Below, one piece after another: positions 32,701 through 43,700 of a stretch of DNA of 64,000 nucleotides. The position numbers were made by a program, and so were the translations under genes. The notes beneath the pieces are model-generated. The model was not told the DNA's origin and did no database searches. It worked only from the letters and a program-made list of their open reading frames with translations. Within the stretch, counting starts at the first letter, position 1. Every line of letters starts with the position of its first letter. The stretch is from Stenogyne calaminthoides (taxonomy: Eukaryota; Streptophyta; Magnoliopsida; Lamiales; Lamiaceae), in assembly GCA_037126765.1 (NCBI GenBank), contig JBBCBC010000035.1, positions 3,100,001-3,164,000 on the forward strand, given 5' to 3'.

Positions 32701-33172
32701 ATTAACTGGTTATTCAGATGTTGATTATCGAGGATGTAGAATTGACAGAAAGTCTACTACAGGAACTTGTCAATTTCTTGGAAGCAAACTGATATCATGG
32801 TTTTCAAAGAAACAGACCTTAGTAGCAACCAGTACTACTGAAGCTGAATACATGGCTGTAGGAAGCTGTTGTGCACAGATCCTTTGGCTCAGACAACAAT
32901 TGAGGGATTATAAGATAATAGCCAATGAAGTACCTATATTTTGTGATAATAATAGTGCAATTGCTATTACACAAAATCAAATATTGCACACCAGATGTAA
33001 GCATGTTGATATCAGACATCACTTCATTAGAGATCATGTTGAAAAGAAGGACATCAGAATGGAGAAAATTCATACTGATAAACAAAGGGTTGATATCTTG
33101 ACTAAACCTTTGGCTGAATCAAGATTTCAGGAACTATCAGTAGAACTAGGGATGTTGGATCCAGGTGAATGA
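29759..33172 (+). CDS. Copia-1 pol polyprotein (protease, integrase, RT, RNase H), open
   Basis: A single 1,137-codon frame. Residue 29 is the protease Asp in YLDSG. A GAG-pre-integrase HHCC module has H151, H156, C185 and C188. The integrase triad is D216, D279 and E315, with the expected D-D-35-E spacing. The RT centre YVDD is at 823-826, and RNase H follows with GYSDVDY and KSTTGT. The frame is the same as that of the last gag segment and is separated from it only by a TGA, so pol may be made by readthrough. Compared with the family, a few normally invariant positions are changed (DETFALVAR where Pro is usual, LYGLNQAPRAWY where Lys is usual), and about seven residues are missing near residue 68 relative to Copia-2. 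It is open but may be catalytically weak. Confidence 0.9.
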   Translation: MKEKGTELNEDNIALMSGNELAPTAWYLDSGCSRHMTGYKHLLTNYVEQKDPQITFRNNSKRHTEGYGSHIHGVSYVSGLKHNLLSISQFCDKGFNVEFSKNLCYVKDNDSQKNLLTGTRKGNVYLANWKSTTKDTCLVAKSSTDTSWLWHKRLNHLNFKTLNKLARLALVRGLPNEVFSKDHICDACQKGKQIKASFKSRIDISIDKILQLLHMDLFGPVTHVSTNGRKYTLVVVDDYSRYTWVIFLLSKKETQTKLPGLLKRLSTEKNLSVVKIKSDKGIEFINHIIFDYCAANGIAHETSAARTPQQNGVAERGNRTLKEAARKMIVEADIPKRFWAEAINTACYSQNRSMLTKNQGKTAYEMWNERKPLVSFFRVFGCKCFIHNNGKDQLKTFDRKADEGIFLGYSEVSKAFRVYNCRTLIVEETPHVVFDESTCVQKKQEHDSGDLTKRITRLSLKKKDKTSFEPEKKKSITFYEWSESDSDKEAQDGNTQDGNSPLKESQHTEADQSEHTPVQTQVCNVNEDVVTAEANSESINQGGTNVSDNVLNGITSEEDDSLSPFLLFPEFDELPEPNISDDEDTTEGGTSRRRWLDSHPTSQIVGDLSEGVKTRRFHGESALFCCFLSEKEPTEIEEALQDSFCITAMQEELNQFSRNEVWELVDRPKRHNVIGTKWVFKNKRDENNNIVRNKARLVAQGYSQEEGLEYDETFALVARLEAIRMFLAYAAHMKFTVYQMDVKSAFLNGVLKEEVYVEQPSGFCQNDQVYRLGKALYGLNQAPRAWYDTLSQFLTDHGFIKGTVDRTLFRIEDGKDILLVQIYVDDIIFGSPNHQLCEKFSTLMKRKFEMSMMGEMNFFLGLQVKQTKEGIFINQAKYTRDLIAKYGVQNCNAVRIPMNTNYKMNPDPEGKSVNHTDYRGIIGSLLYLTASRPDITFAVGIYARYQANPKASHMEAAKKILKYLKGTVNRGLWYPTDDNLELTGYSDVDYRGCRIDRKSTTGTCQFLGSKLISWFSKKQTLVATSTTEAEYMAVGSCCAQILWLRQQLRDYKIIANEVPIFCDNNSAIAITQNQILHTRCKHVDIRHHFIRDHVEKKDIRMEKIHTDKQRVDILTKPLAESRFQELSVELGMLDPGE

Positions 33173-33778
33173 ATTTCACTGAAGGGAGAAGTCCTTCAGA
33201 GGCATGTAGTTATTCAAGGGAAATAACTCAGGACAAAATTTTCTCAGGATGGAAACTGAAACTCAGGACAAAATTTTGTCAGGATCAATATTCAGTAAGG
33301 TTTATGTATTCAAATAATCCTGAAGTTATATTGATACATGCATTAAATTCAGTAGCATTTATTATACAAGGGATTACTCAGTTGTCATTTGAAATGAATG
33401 ACAAAAGGCCTGAACTTTTAAAGCGGGAATGTTTTTGACTGAAAAAGACGAACAGTCGCCTCGACTTTCGTGAATGTCCATTTTATCAACCTATAAACTG
33501 CTACTTGCCTATTGTCCAGAAAAATAGCCAAAAATAGCCATACTCTCAAGTTTCTCCTCAAAATCCGGTTAAATCGCAATCGTTCATTATATTTTTGAGA
33601 TTTAATCACAACCATTGATCTTTATTTCACAGATCATATATAAGCCAAAATCTTAGACCTCAATCGTTTATTTCTCACATTTAAACGATCAAAATTCTCA
33701 AAACCCTTAAACCTACAGATCTTCAAATCCTCAAAATTCCAAAACTCTCAAATACTCTACCCAGAAATCGTCTTATCA

Positions 33779-36700
33779 ATGGAATTCCCAAGTTACGCCA
33801 TGATAAAAAATCTCGCTGAGATGGAAAAGCCCTACTTCGAGCATGTGGTGGCTATGATCGAAAACAAAGCTACCCAGGTTGAGGAAGAGGCACTCAACAT
33901 GCTGCGAATGGCTAAGTTATCTCATCTGGTAAGTAATATGCCAGAAAATGAACTTTCACTAGAGGTATTACAATTTGTTGTAAATCTCCGAGAAGGTGAA
34001 AGAGGTTCACTAGTTTCGCAATTGAGTTTTGGAACGTTTGCGAAATCCAAGGCAGAGGCAGTTTGCACCAAAGAGGTGAAATTATCTCTTGATGACATTA
34101 ATGTTGTTTTCGAGCTCAATAGTCGCGGAGAAGATCTAGCTCTGTACATGTCTGGAAGAGAGCAGGAAATCCTAGACCGTTTTGCAGAATCAAAAGTGGA
34201 GTTGAAGGGAGCTCTGCACAAACGGTGTTTGAAGCCGAAATACAGAGTATTAATTGATATTGTGGCAAAATGCTTGATGAGCACTTCTGGAAGTCTGGAG
34301 CAGGTGAGCAGGAATAAGTTGAGGCTCATGGCTGCGATAGAGGATTCACCCTCTATGGACTTCAACTGGTTGAAATTCTTGGTGGACTGCATTCTTCACC
34401 AAAATCAGAAGCTGAAGTATGCAAAAGGTGCATTCACCAAGAGTGGGAAGGTCTTGTTTGGGACACAGATCAGATTTTTTATAGAAACTTTGTCCAGAGA
34501 CAACTTGTTCTTAATGACTGGAGTTGAATTTTCCTGGAATCGAGTCATGTTCAGGAAAGGAAAACCACAAAGGAAAAGGTCGGCACCTTCAGGAAGTCAA
34601 GGCTCGATGGTTCAGGAGGAACCTGAAGAATAGGATGATTCGAGCTCTGATCAGGACGATGTGATTCTCGCTAATGTTGTCCAAAACCAAACAGGACAGC
34701 ATCAGTAAAACACCCTGAGGCGTCAGGAACAGAAGAAAGGAGGAAGAAATCACTTGATCTACTACGGGTAAAAAGGGAGATTGGGGAGGCAAAGAAGGCT
34801 CAGGAAGAGCAGAAGAAGAAAAAGAAGTTACTCAAAACAATAAGGGAACAAGAGTCCGGAGTAAGATCCCCTCTTGATACCCTTGCCAAAGCTGTCTCTC
34901 AGGCAACTGCGGCAGAAATTGCTCAGGAAAGTATTCCCTTAAGAGAAGAAGGAGGTGAGGAGGACGTCTTTACTGAGGTACTAGGTACCAGTATTGGCGA
35001 TGATAGGATTACCCAAGAAATCTTCGCAGGTTCTCAAAAACCTGTTGAAGACAGCCAAAGTACCATCCCACCCACACAACCCTCAGAGCCATATATTTCC
35101 ATTCCTTCAGAGGCACATTCTAGCTCTAAAGAGGAGGCACCTGGTCCTGAACTCAGGAAAGGTGAGGCTGAAGAGAAGGAGTGGAGGCTGAAGGCGGAAA
35201 TATTTGTGTTAGACAAATATCCAGTGTTGGAAAACTATCCTGACCTCCAGGATATGTTCTTCAGACAGAAGACCACAATATTGATTGTCAATCATTCGTT
35301 TGCAATGATGCTCAGGATTGGCAACTTCAGAGGCGAGGAATATTGGGCTGAGGAGGTGGCGAAGCTTGATGCCTTCTCAGGATTAGGGAAGAGAAGACTC
35401 TGGATAAAACCAGCAGAGTTTGACCAACTCGGGCTGAGAGAGAGCCAACCACTCAGGCTGAAGGTGGAGAAGGAAGTCAGGACAAAGATGATCAAGATCA
35501 GGACATAATTGAGAAAGAGATTCCTGAAGAGAAGAAGAAAGTTGCTGAGTCAAGTGTCGAAGCTACACTTCAGGGGGAACAAACTCAGGATGTTCCGCCC
35601 TTGCAAATGATCACTTTTGGTAAGACTATCCAGTACCCTTTGGAGCCTACGGTGGAGATCATATAAATGACTGATACAGGGGTGCAAACAGATACTGAGA
35701 TTCCCATTCCTCCACCAACAGCTGTAGATCTTACACCAATCTTAGAAAAGCTAACCAAGCTGGAACCCATTGTTGATCAAATTTCTAAGCTCGAGCCTCT
35801 GGTGGACAAAGTGTCAAAGATTGCTGAGGCACAAACCTCTCAAAGCAAAATGGTTGAATTGTTAAACACATCTATGGTGAAAGCTGATTAGGTAACTTCA
35901 CTATCTACATCCATTGATAATAAGTTTACTGAGATGAATGTTAGAATAGGATATGTATCTAAGGATGTGTTAGAGGAGATGGAGAAGAAATTTGTGCTGA
36001 GGACTCAGATGTTGGAAGATTTGATGGAAGCCAGAACTGAGGAATTGATCAGAACAGCTATTAAGAAAATGAGTTCTTCACTAATGACCAAGATACAGGC
36101 CACTTATGGTGCTCTTGCTGAGGATACAACAACTGGTCTGAATGTGCTGCAGAGACTTCCGGATGTAAATTTTCATATTGCTGCTGAACTTCGTTAGTTG
36201 GGCGTGAGCAGCTGCACATGGACAGAACCCTTTCGCAAATTTTGGTCAACTATGATGCCAAAAAGGGGGAAAGTTATGATATGCTCACGAAGCTTCCAGC
36301 TATTGAAGGGAAATTACTGACTCAGGAAGAAGTCATTGTATCCAAAGGGAAGAGGAAAGAGTCTGAAATGTCAGTACATCCTGAGGCCGCTGCTGAAGTT
36401 ATTCAGGAACGTGCAAAAAAAGCAGAGGGCTCATGAGTCAAGCAAGATGGGAGAGGCTCATGGTGTCCTGATTCCTATTCCTGAAAAATCCTAAGTGTTT
36501 CCTACTGTAGAGAAGCCAATCAGGAGGAGATTGTCCGGGGAGTTCTCTGAGGTTGAGGCACATAAAAGTGAAGAATCTGAAACCGATGAACTCTTCAAAG
36601 AAGGATTTGGTGAATATGATGTGGCCTCCAAGAGACTAAATTGGGGTTGGCACAACTCAATAAAGATGATTGAAGCTGAAAAGAAAAGAAAAGCTGCGGT

Positions 36701-37230
36701 ATCTGTATCATGATCAGAGATGACCAGAATGCTAAGAGGATCAGGGGAGGATTCCAAAGATTTGTCCTAAGGAGGAGAGCACAAAACCAAGGAAGAGGCA
36801 ATGGCCCCATACTGATAAGTGGATGCCTATTGAGATAAATGATAAATGGGAGCTTGCCAAGAGAGAATTTGTATTCAACTATGATGTTCTACAAGTTTAG
36901 CCTCGTCTTATTGCTGACAGAAATGATGCATTTATAGCATATCTTCTGAGGAACTTCACTAATATGTGTCAGAAATGGTTTAATCTGTTTGACACACTGG
37001 GATATCAGTTAAAAGCTCCAGGACAGATGAAGTACCCTCCACCCAAGTTCAAAAATGGGATGATCAACTTCGATTTCATCCATGCAGACTTTGTGGATCA
37101 AGCCAACTACTTGGAGCTAACAGGAAATGATGCAAGGACCATTCAGGAAAGAGAGGAGCTAAAGAAAAGATACTATGGGATGTTCAATCTCGACCCCCCA
37201 GCTGATGAGATTGAATCTGAAGAAGAATGA
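33779..37230 (+). pseudogene. Copia-1 env-like region
   Basis: A 284-codon segment (33779-34633) begins MEFPSYAMIKNLAEMEKPYF and ends at a TAG at 34631-34633. Coding similarity to Copia-2 continues through several frames to 37230, including a Lys/Glu-rich part, a coiled-coil (LEKLTKLEPIVDQISKLEPL near 35740-35800) and a C-terminal KWFNLFDTLGYQLKAPGQMKYPP part. This post-pol region is what is called env-like in Sireviruses; I see no clear signal peptide or membrane segment, and its function is unknown. Stops at 34631, 35889, 36195 and 36898 correspond to sense codons in Copia-2. Confidence 0.72.
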
Positions 37231-37470
37231 TGTATCTTATTTTTTTTATATTCAGTAAAGTAGGATCAACTCTGTATTCTGTACTTAAACTTTCTGATTA
37301 ATGAAAACTCTACTGATGGTTTTGTTCTGAAAAGATAACATCTCATTATCTTACTGATTTATGATTGATAGTTGCCTTTTAAAATCTTTCTCTTATAAGA
37401 AATCAAAACCTGAATAGATGATAAGTTTATTATGTTCGCATATTTGTAACAAGATGGTTTTGGCATCATC

Positions 37471-37484
37471 AAAAAGGGAGAAAT
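37471..37484 (+). other. Copia-1 polypurine tract
   Basis: AAAAAGGGAGAAAT directly precedes the 3' LTR, following GGCATCATC, a context typical of Sirevirus 3' ends. Confidence 0.85.
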
Positions 37485-39256
37485 TGTTGGGAGATGAATT
37501 TAATAAAGATTTTGATTAGATCCCAAAACCCCTAAGTATGACATGTATCAGGACATCTTGATAGAATAGAATCAGGATCAAGGTTTCAATAGATATTAGG
37601 ACTCAGGATTATCTGCACCATGTATAGTCAGCAGATATAGATCAGGGAATTTTGGTATACTGAAGACTCAGAAGACTAAGCGTAATCGAACACCTCAAGA
37701 CTCGTAAGACTCAAGAATCGTAAACACACTCAAGACTCAAGAATTAGAAACACCTCAAGACTCAAGATCTGCTTTTTTGTCTTGATCAAAAGGACCCAGA
37801 ACAGCTATTTTATGAAATAATGTTATGTTCATTCCTAGTACAAACAAACAGAATGTTAGACATTCGTGGACATTAAGGAACATATCAGTTCAGAAAAATC
37901 AACTTAAAAGAGCCGTTTGTTTGTCTCTATTCAAAGGAAGATTTTGACCAATGAGGAGGCAACAACATTGTACTTTACTGACACTGAAAGCGACATCTCA
38001 CTGAAGAAATGTCAGACTGATATCTTCCAGTTCATAGAAATTGGTGATTGGCTACTTGGCTGCATATTTCCTAAAACATGCAAGGGTGTGTTCAAACCAC
38101 AAAATAGTCGTTCATCAATAACCAGAAGAGGTAACTTAGGATACTATCTCTTCCAACGGATAGTTTTTCAAAGAGTGACCTTGGAGAAGTTGCCTATAAA
38201 TACCAGTGATCTCCAACATTGAGAGGTTACGAGAAATTACAACAACTCAAGAGCTCATTCGTATTCTTGCAAATTGATGCACTCGAAAAACCAAGAATTT
38301 TCCAAGTGTTTCAAATTGAAGAGAGCTCATTCACTAAGCCTAGATTTGATAAGTTATATCCTAAGCTTAGAGAGATATCCTATCCTTTGCATTTGTATTT
38401 ATTGTAAAAGGATATCTCACCCTAGTTGGAAACCAACCCAAACCCAAACCTTTGATAAGGTAGTTTGTGTGTGTGTTTTGTGTTGAGTTAGAGTTGTAAA
38501 GAGTGAGTAAGCTGCAGGTTAGTCAGCCAGAAAACTCTAGAGGAGAAATTAGTAAGCTACTTGTGGTAGTCTGAAAACTTGTGTGTGTTGAGTTAGTAAG
38601 CTGAAGTGAGTCAGCCAGAAAACTCAAGGTAGAAAAGTTAGTAAGCTGCAGTGAGTCAGCCTGAAAGCTTTAGGAAGTGTGTTAAGGAATTTCTCTGAAG
38701 ATCAGAGAGAGTGGATGTAGGAGCTTGAGTCTCTGAACAACTATAATTGTTGTGTTGTTTGCTTTCTGCACTGCATTATATTTGTTGCATGTTTTTCACT
38801 GAAAGCATATTTCACTGATACTCAGTTGGAAACAATCCACTGAACTTGAATCAAATTGATCACAACCTTAACCACTATTTTACTAAGGAAGAGATTTTCA
38901 GCAAGCTAAAACGAGTATAAACTTAGGGCCAACCATTCCGCACTCTTGATTAGCTAGAACAGATAGTTACCAAACTGAACTAACTCTACTGAGTATTCAG
39001 TAAGATAATTATCTGATCCAAGTTTCTCAAGATCTCTGATAAAACTCAGGATCATTGGGCTAATCTGAAGCTTCTGAAGGCTGCTCAAGATCATTGTCTC
39101 AGTAGATTTTGACTCAGGGCGATTTGTGCTTCTCAGGGCAAAATTCTCAGGACAACCTGACCCATCTGATCTCAGTGAAGAATTTTTTTTAAAAATCACT
39201 GAACACGTGTATTCCCCCCCATACACTTGTGAGACTCGTTTGCACCGGGACCAACA
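37485..39256 (+). repeat. Copia-1 3' LTR
   Basis: The 1,772-bp LTR has the same ends as the 5' LTR and a TATA box near 38195-38202. It differs from the 5' LTR mostly in the AAGACTC-type repeat tract (37665-37770), where one or more units are gained or lost. Confidence 0.92.
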
Positions 39257-39342
39257 TCATATCAATCCGAGCATAAATGAGCTTTTACCAAACAATCTCG
39301 ATTTGAGTATTAAATAGTTTGGTTTGATTTTCAGCCCTAGAT

Positions 39343-40250
39343 TTAGTGAAATGTGTTGATGTTGTCACCGATGTTACAACATTGGTCACAACATCAGTAT
39401 TCGACATTCCTTCTTAACAACTAACTCTTATTTTTCAATGTTGCTCTTGATGTTTTTTGCTGCAGGTTGACGATCCAGATTGATCTCCAAGATTCCAGAA
39501 GGATCTACAAGACTCAAGAAGAGCTTGGAGAAGTCTATATCATGTTGTTGCATTCCAGGATATTAAAGAAGTCACTACACGAAATTTATGCTGAGAGATC
39601 GTGGGTTAGTGGAAGAAGATGTTTCTAAATCTTTCAAGGAGGCTCTATGGACGAAGAATGCAACGTACAAATTATGGCTATAAATAGAGGACTGCATCGT
39701 TCATCACAATCATCACAAGACAAACAATAATCAAGCATCAACTGTAGAATGCTAATACATCCAGAGTGATGGGTCGTTATTGTGGTTTTTATGTTACTTC
39801 AAGTGTCTAGTCATTTTGAGTAGCAATAAATCGATTGTATCATGTATGTTAGTCTTTGTGAAGAATAGTTTCATACACATAGAATATATCAAATTTGGTA
39901 GTGTGGAAATACACCTAGCCTTTCAAATCATAAATATTGTTTAGGTCTTATTTTGAGAAGATTCTATTTGTGAATCTCTTTGTATTCACTACTTGATTAA
40001 TAGTGAAATTTTGCATAAGGCACCACAATCTATTTTATAGATTGTGCAAAGTTTTTAACCCATTGCAAGTTGTGTTTTAAATCTTCCGTTGTTTCTGTTT
40101 AAACTGATGTTACTTTGAATGTTACAACATTCATTACAACATTATTCTACTCTTATATAAACACTACCCTGATACCACACTTTCATAATAATTATAGTGA
40201 GAGATGTAGTTAATTCAAACGATCAATTCACACTCATTATGATAGGGGAA
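39343..40250 (+). repeat. Possible LTR or retroelement remnant with U3-like palindromes
   Basis: A 19-bp imperfect palindrome pair (TGATGTTGTCACCGATGTT at 39356-39374 and its complement ending about 39404), a later related block near 40100-40145, and a TATA-like GGCTATAAATAGAGG near 39680 resemble the U3 and promoter of a Copia LTR. I could not find LTR ends or a target duplication, so this is only a suggestion. Confidence 0.3.
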
Positions 40251-40702
40251 CTGAAACAAACAAATAAAATGAGTTTTTAATCTCAATAATTGGGGGTAGT
40301 CTGCATGGTGATGTAATAAAGTTTGACAACAATTTATATGAATTCGAGTTCAATATGAACTCTATTTTTTCAATATCACTGTTATGTATATGCACTATCA
40401 ATGTTATGCACAAATTATATCATTGTTATACATAAATATTATCACTGTTCAAAAAATAAAGCATTTTCTAAAAAATAATAATGTTTATGCATAACTGTAA
40501 TATAGTTTGTGCATAGCAGTGATAGAATTTATATATAAATCTGATTTTAGGAGTGTTACTTACAAAATTTTACGCTGACTTCACATGTCTAACGCAACTC
40601 TTCTTTTTTCCTGACTTAGAAAGACAGGGTAACTCCTCGATAGAGTTACTTGCTCCTAATTATATAAAGATAACAATTAATTAAAACAAAATAATTGTTG
40701 TA
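40251..40702. other. Intergenic spacer, nothing recognised
   Basis: AT-rich unique-looking sequence with several TTATGCATA-type words (40380-40540) and no gene, repeat array or terminal repeat I can support. Confidence 0.4.
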
Positions 40703-41021
40703 CTCCCTCCTTTCCGAATTTATTTGGATATTTACAGTAGACACAATATTTAATATATGAAATGTTTATTAATATTTAAAGGGGTAAAATGATTTTTAGT
40801 TAAGGGTATTATAGACTTATCAATTTTATTATTAAAATGGATAAGATGATAAAGTAATTTTTAGTATCTATAAAGTAATTGAATGAGGTGTAATTTTTAA
40901 AATGTTTTGAGGATATAGTTGTATAAAGTAAAATTATTTTATTATTATTTAAAGAAATATTCAAACAAGTACGGAACGTATCAAAATAAAAAATATCAAA
41001 ATAAGTATAGGATAGGGGGAG
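40703..41021. mobile_element. Stowaway-like MITE 1
   Basis: Starts CTCCCTCCTTTCC and ends ATAGGGGGAG, flanked by TA on both sides (40701-40702, 41022-41023), as for Tc1/mariner-derived Stowaway MITEs. The unit is 319 bp and AT-rich. Confidence 0.78.
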
Positions 41022-41388
41022 TATAATATTTGTATCCCATTAAAATTATTTCTTTTCACAACGATAGCTTTTAAAATTCAGATATGAGAAATTTCAAGTT
41101 CTGAGGTCCCAGTACTTGAGAAATTGAATTAGTCCAAATCCGTAGGTAGTACTGTTACTTTGGCGGTCGAACCTGAGTTGTTGAAATTGAGTTAAGCATT
41201 TAAAAGACATAAAGTTGAACATTTATCGGTTGAAATAGAATGCACAAATTAATGAGGGACTTGTAATAATGAATTAAAATTAAAGTAGTTCAATGATGTA
41301 ATATGTCTGAAAAGATTTCCAAACTTATCCGTAGAATTTTCCCTTTAAAAAAAAAAAAAGCGGTTTTTAAAAATCTACTTAAATGATA

Positions 41389-41588
41389 CTCCCTCCGTAC
41401 CGGGATAACGTGCACATTTTCTCAGGCACGAAAACTAAGAAAACTTGCTTTATTTGTATTATTTAAATCAATTATAATGATATTGTGAGTGTTTAAATTT
41501 TGAGTATTTTATTATTTTAAAAAATGTGCACATTATCTTGGGATAAATAAAAGAGGAAACTGTACATATTATTGTGGGAAGGAGGAAG
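41389..41588. mobile_element. Stowaway-like MITE 2
   Basis: A 200-bp unit starting CTCCCTCCGTACCGGGAT and ending GTGGGAAGGAGGAAG, flanked by TA (41387-41388, 41589-41590). Inner inverted words (GTGCACATTTTCT and AATGTGCACATTATC) support a hairpin structure. Confidence 0.8.
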
Positions 41589-41590
41589 TA

Positions 41591-42426
41591 TTTTGATTAC
41601 CCATATGTTGGAACTTTTTCAATAAATTTATAATGATGATGTAGAAGATCGCATCTACAAAATGAACATTTAGGGGCCTTGCTTGTAATTGCAATTTTAT
41701 TTATACTAAATTACTTATTTTTATTTTTTTACAAAAACTTGTATGAAAACAGTCTCATAAATAAAAAGGAATACATATACTATTACAAATTAACACCTAT
41801 TTTTTTTAAAGTGTTAAACTATTATGCTTAAATTATCCGCATCTCATCTTAAAGTCGTCTCATGGAAATATATCTCTTAAAACTTAGTATCCACCTTGAG
41901 ATAAATAGATTTATTAGGGTTAATTACCCTAAATCGCGAGATCTTTTTTATTTTTAACCAAATCATGAAGTTTATCTGATAGGTATGCAAACCTCGAATG
42001 GTGTAGTTATAATTTGCTCTACCAATTATTGTTTTAATTTAAGTATAAAATATTTGGATGAAGGAATATCTGAAAAAGAATCTAACAAGGCAAAATAAAT
42101 AAATGAAAATCAATGATTGGAGAACAAACTTGATAAATCCTTGATCAAGCCATCAAGTCTTTGAACAGAGACAAAATTATTTGGTCATAATATTCATTTT
42201 CTTTCCTGTTATAGTTATTAGAAAAAAAAGAATGAAAATAAATAAAAAGCTAAGGCATATTTGGTGGACAATGAGCCAAGTGGTCTATAATATCCCACTT
42301 GCCATTCATTTGGCTGTGGTTGTTCCAAGTATTTGGCTTCCCCCGCTATCAAATATAAGTATTTTGGCGACAAGTAACGTTCATGTGAATCAGAATTATA
42401 CATAAATTTTATAATAATAATTATTA
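41591..42426. other. Spacer between MITEs, nothing recognised
   Basis: AT-rich DNA. A short inverted word GGGTTAATTACCC lies near 41918. The small ORFs at 42181-42405 lack recognisable content and are taken as chance. Confidence 0.4.
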
Positions 42427-42697
42427 CTTTCTTCGTCCCGATTTTATTTACATAATTACTATGTGCTCGGAGTTTTAAAAAAATGATAAAGTGATAAAGT
42501 GTTGGGGAAGAAAGAGTTGTTTATTAGTATTTTATGTGATAAAGTAATAAAGTATTGGAGGTAAAAAAAATTATTTATTAGTATTTTATGTAATAAAGTG
42601 ATATATTATAAAGTGAGTATTCCATTTAAGAAAATGTGTAAATAAGATTGGGACGTCCAAAACGGAAATAGTGTAAATAAGATCGGGGCGGAGGGAG
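42427..42697. mobile_element. Stowaway-like MITE 3
   Basis: A 271-bp unit starting CTTTCTTCGTCCCGATTTT and ending GATCGGGGCGGAGGGAG, flanked by TA (42425-42426, 42698-42699). The interior carries two copies of a roughly 60-bp tract with TTATTAGTATTTTATGT and GATAAAGT. Confidence 0.8.
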
Positions 42698-43149
42698 TAT
42701 TATTTAAAAAGTACAGTAATTGTATATATGTATAATAGTGATATTAAAAAAATAGTGTTCATCGTAAATTAAAGTTTAACGGCAAGTATAAAGAAATTGA
42801 TATAAATAAAAATAAATAATACAGATTTGTTGACTCGGTTCGTTAGGAATGACTACGTCTGGAAGTACTATCAAATTAGAATATTTACTAATATTTCCTA
42901 TGATAACAAATACAACAAATCAGATAAATATTTATATGCGAAATTGAGTCAAAATTCTAAAGACACATTTAACTTGAAGATGGGACGTGAAACACCTGAT
43001 TAAAATCCCTAACCCAACACACGCAATTTTTTGTCTTTAATAATTCAAACGTGGAACAATGCACACGATAAAATTACCACAAATGTTATATGCACATTGG
43101 AAGGAAAAGACAACTCGAATATGGTGATGATTTGGTGATGATGAGTGGC

Positions 43150-43316
43150 CCTATCGTGTCCTAAAGATGACATGGCATGTGCCTTGTCGTGTCCAGGACA
43201 CAGTATGGCATAGTCCATGTCGTGTCCAGGACACGATATGGCATAGTCCATGTCGTGTCCAGGACACGATATGGCATGCTCCCTGTCGTGTTTAGGACAC
43301 GATATGGCATACTGGA
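43150..43316. repeat. 33-bp minisatellite with a perfect palindrome in each unit
   Basis: About five units with the core TCGTGTCCAGGACACGA, an 8-bp palindrome around one base, joined by TATGGCATAGTCCATG-like spacers. The period is 33 bp. The first and last units are degenerate. The minus strand is open across it as an 11-residue repeat (GHDMDYAISCP-like). Confidence 0.85.
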
Positions 43317-43473
43317 TTTTTTTTAAATATTTTTAATACGAAATTTTTAATATTTTTGAATACGATTTTTTTCTTAAATATTTTTTTGAATACGAAATTT
43401 GAATATTTTAATGTTTATACTCCTAATAATTTCGAATATTAAATGTTTTTAATATTTTTTTGAATACTGGATT

Positions 43474-43700
43474 TTAGTTATTTCATATAAAAGTATTAGT
43501 TGTTTCATTGAAAGATATTAGTTGTTTCATTTAAAGGTATTGGTTGTTTCATTGAAAAATATCAGTTGTTTCATTGTAAAGTATCAGTTTTTTTATTGAA
43601 AAATATTAATTGGTTGTTTCATTTAATAGTATTAAAAAAACTTATATACAATAATTTCGAAACAACTAAATATTTGAAAGATATTAGTTGTTTCATTTAA
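43474..43700. repeat. 22-bp minisatellite (ATTAGTTGTTTCATTGAAAG type)
   Basis: Seven units, mostly in exact 22-bp register from 43474 to 43636, plus one separate unit at 43680-43700. It shares its core with the array in the dioxygenase intron at 137-250. Confidence 0.85.

Larger units (their letters stand above)
25411..39256 (+). mobile_element. Copia-1: complete Sirevirus-like Copia retrotransposon
   Basis: A 13.8-kb element bounded by 5-bp duplications TCATA (25406-25410 and 39257-39261). It has two LTRs of about 1.8 kb, an initiator-Met primer-binding site, a large gag with zinc knuckle and coiled-coil, an open pol in Copia order (protease, integrase, RT, RNase H), an env-like region of about 3.4 kb and a polypurine tract. 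Long LTRs, enlarged gag and env-like region after pol indicate the Sirevirus (Maximus/SIRE) lineage. Gag and the env-like region are broken, so it is not autonomous now. Confidence 0.93.
25163..39339. mobile_element. Small hAT-like repeat split by Copia-1
   Basis: The outer ends TAGGGTTTTAAATG (25163) and the complement of CATTTTC-like ATTTTCAGCCCTA (39339) form imperfect inverted repeats (about 14 of 21 positions), and the adjoining 8 bases, GACTTAGG and GATTTAGT, agree at six. Without Copia-1 (25411-39256 and one TCATA) the element would be about 330 bp. Class and ends are tentative. Confidence 0.4.

Noticed and set aside
40165..40185. CTGATACCAC near 40172 as a reverse primer-binding site
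   Set aside because: Only ten bases match, and no LTR end lies beside it on either side.
43045..43251. Minus-strand ORF with an 11-residue repeat as a real protein
   Set aside because: The frame stays open only because the 33-bp repeat is a multiple of three; no start context or similarity supports it.
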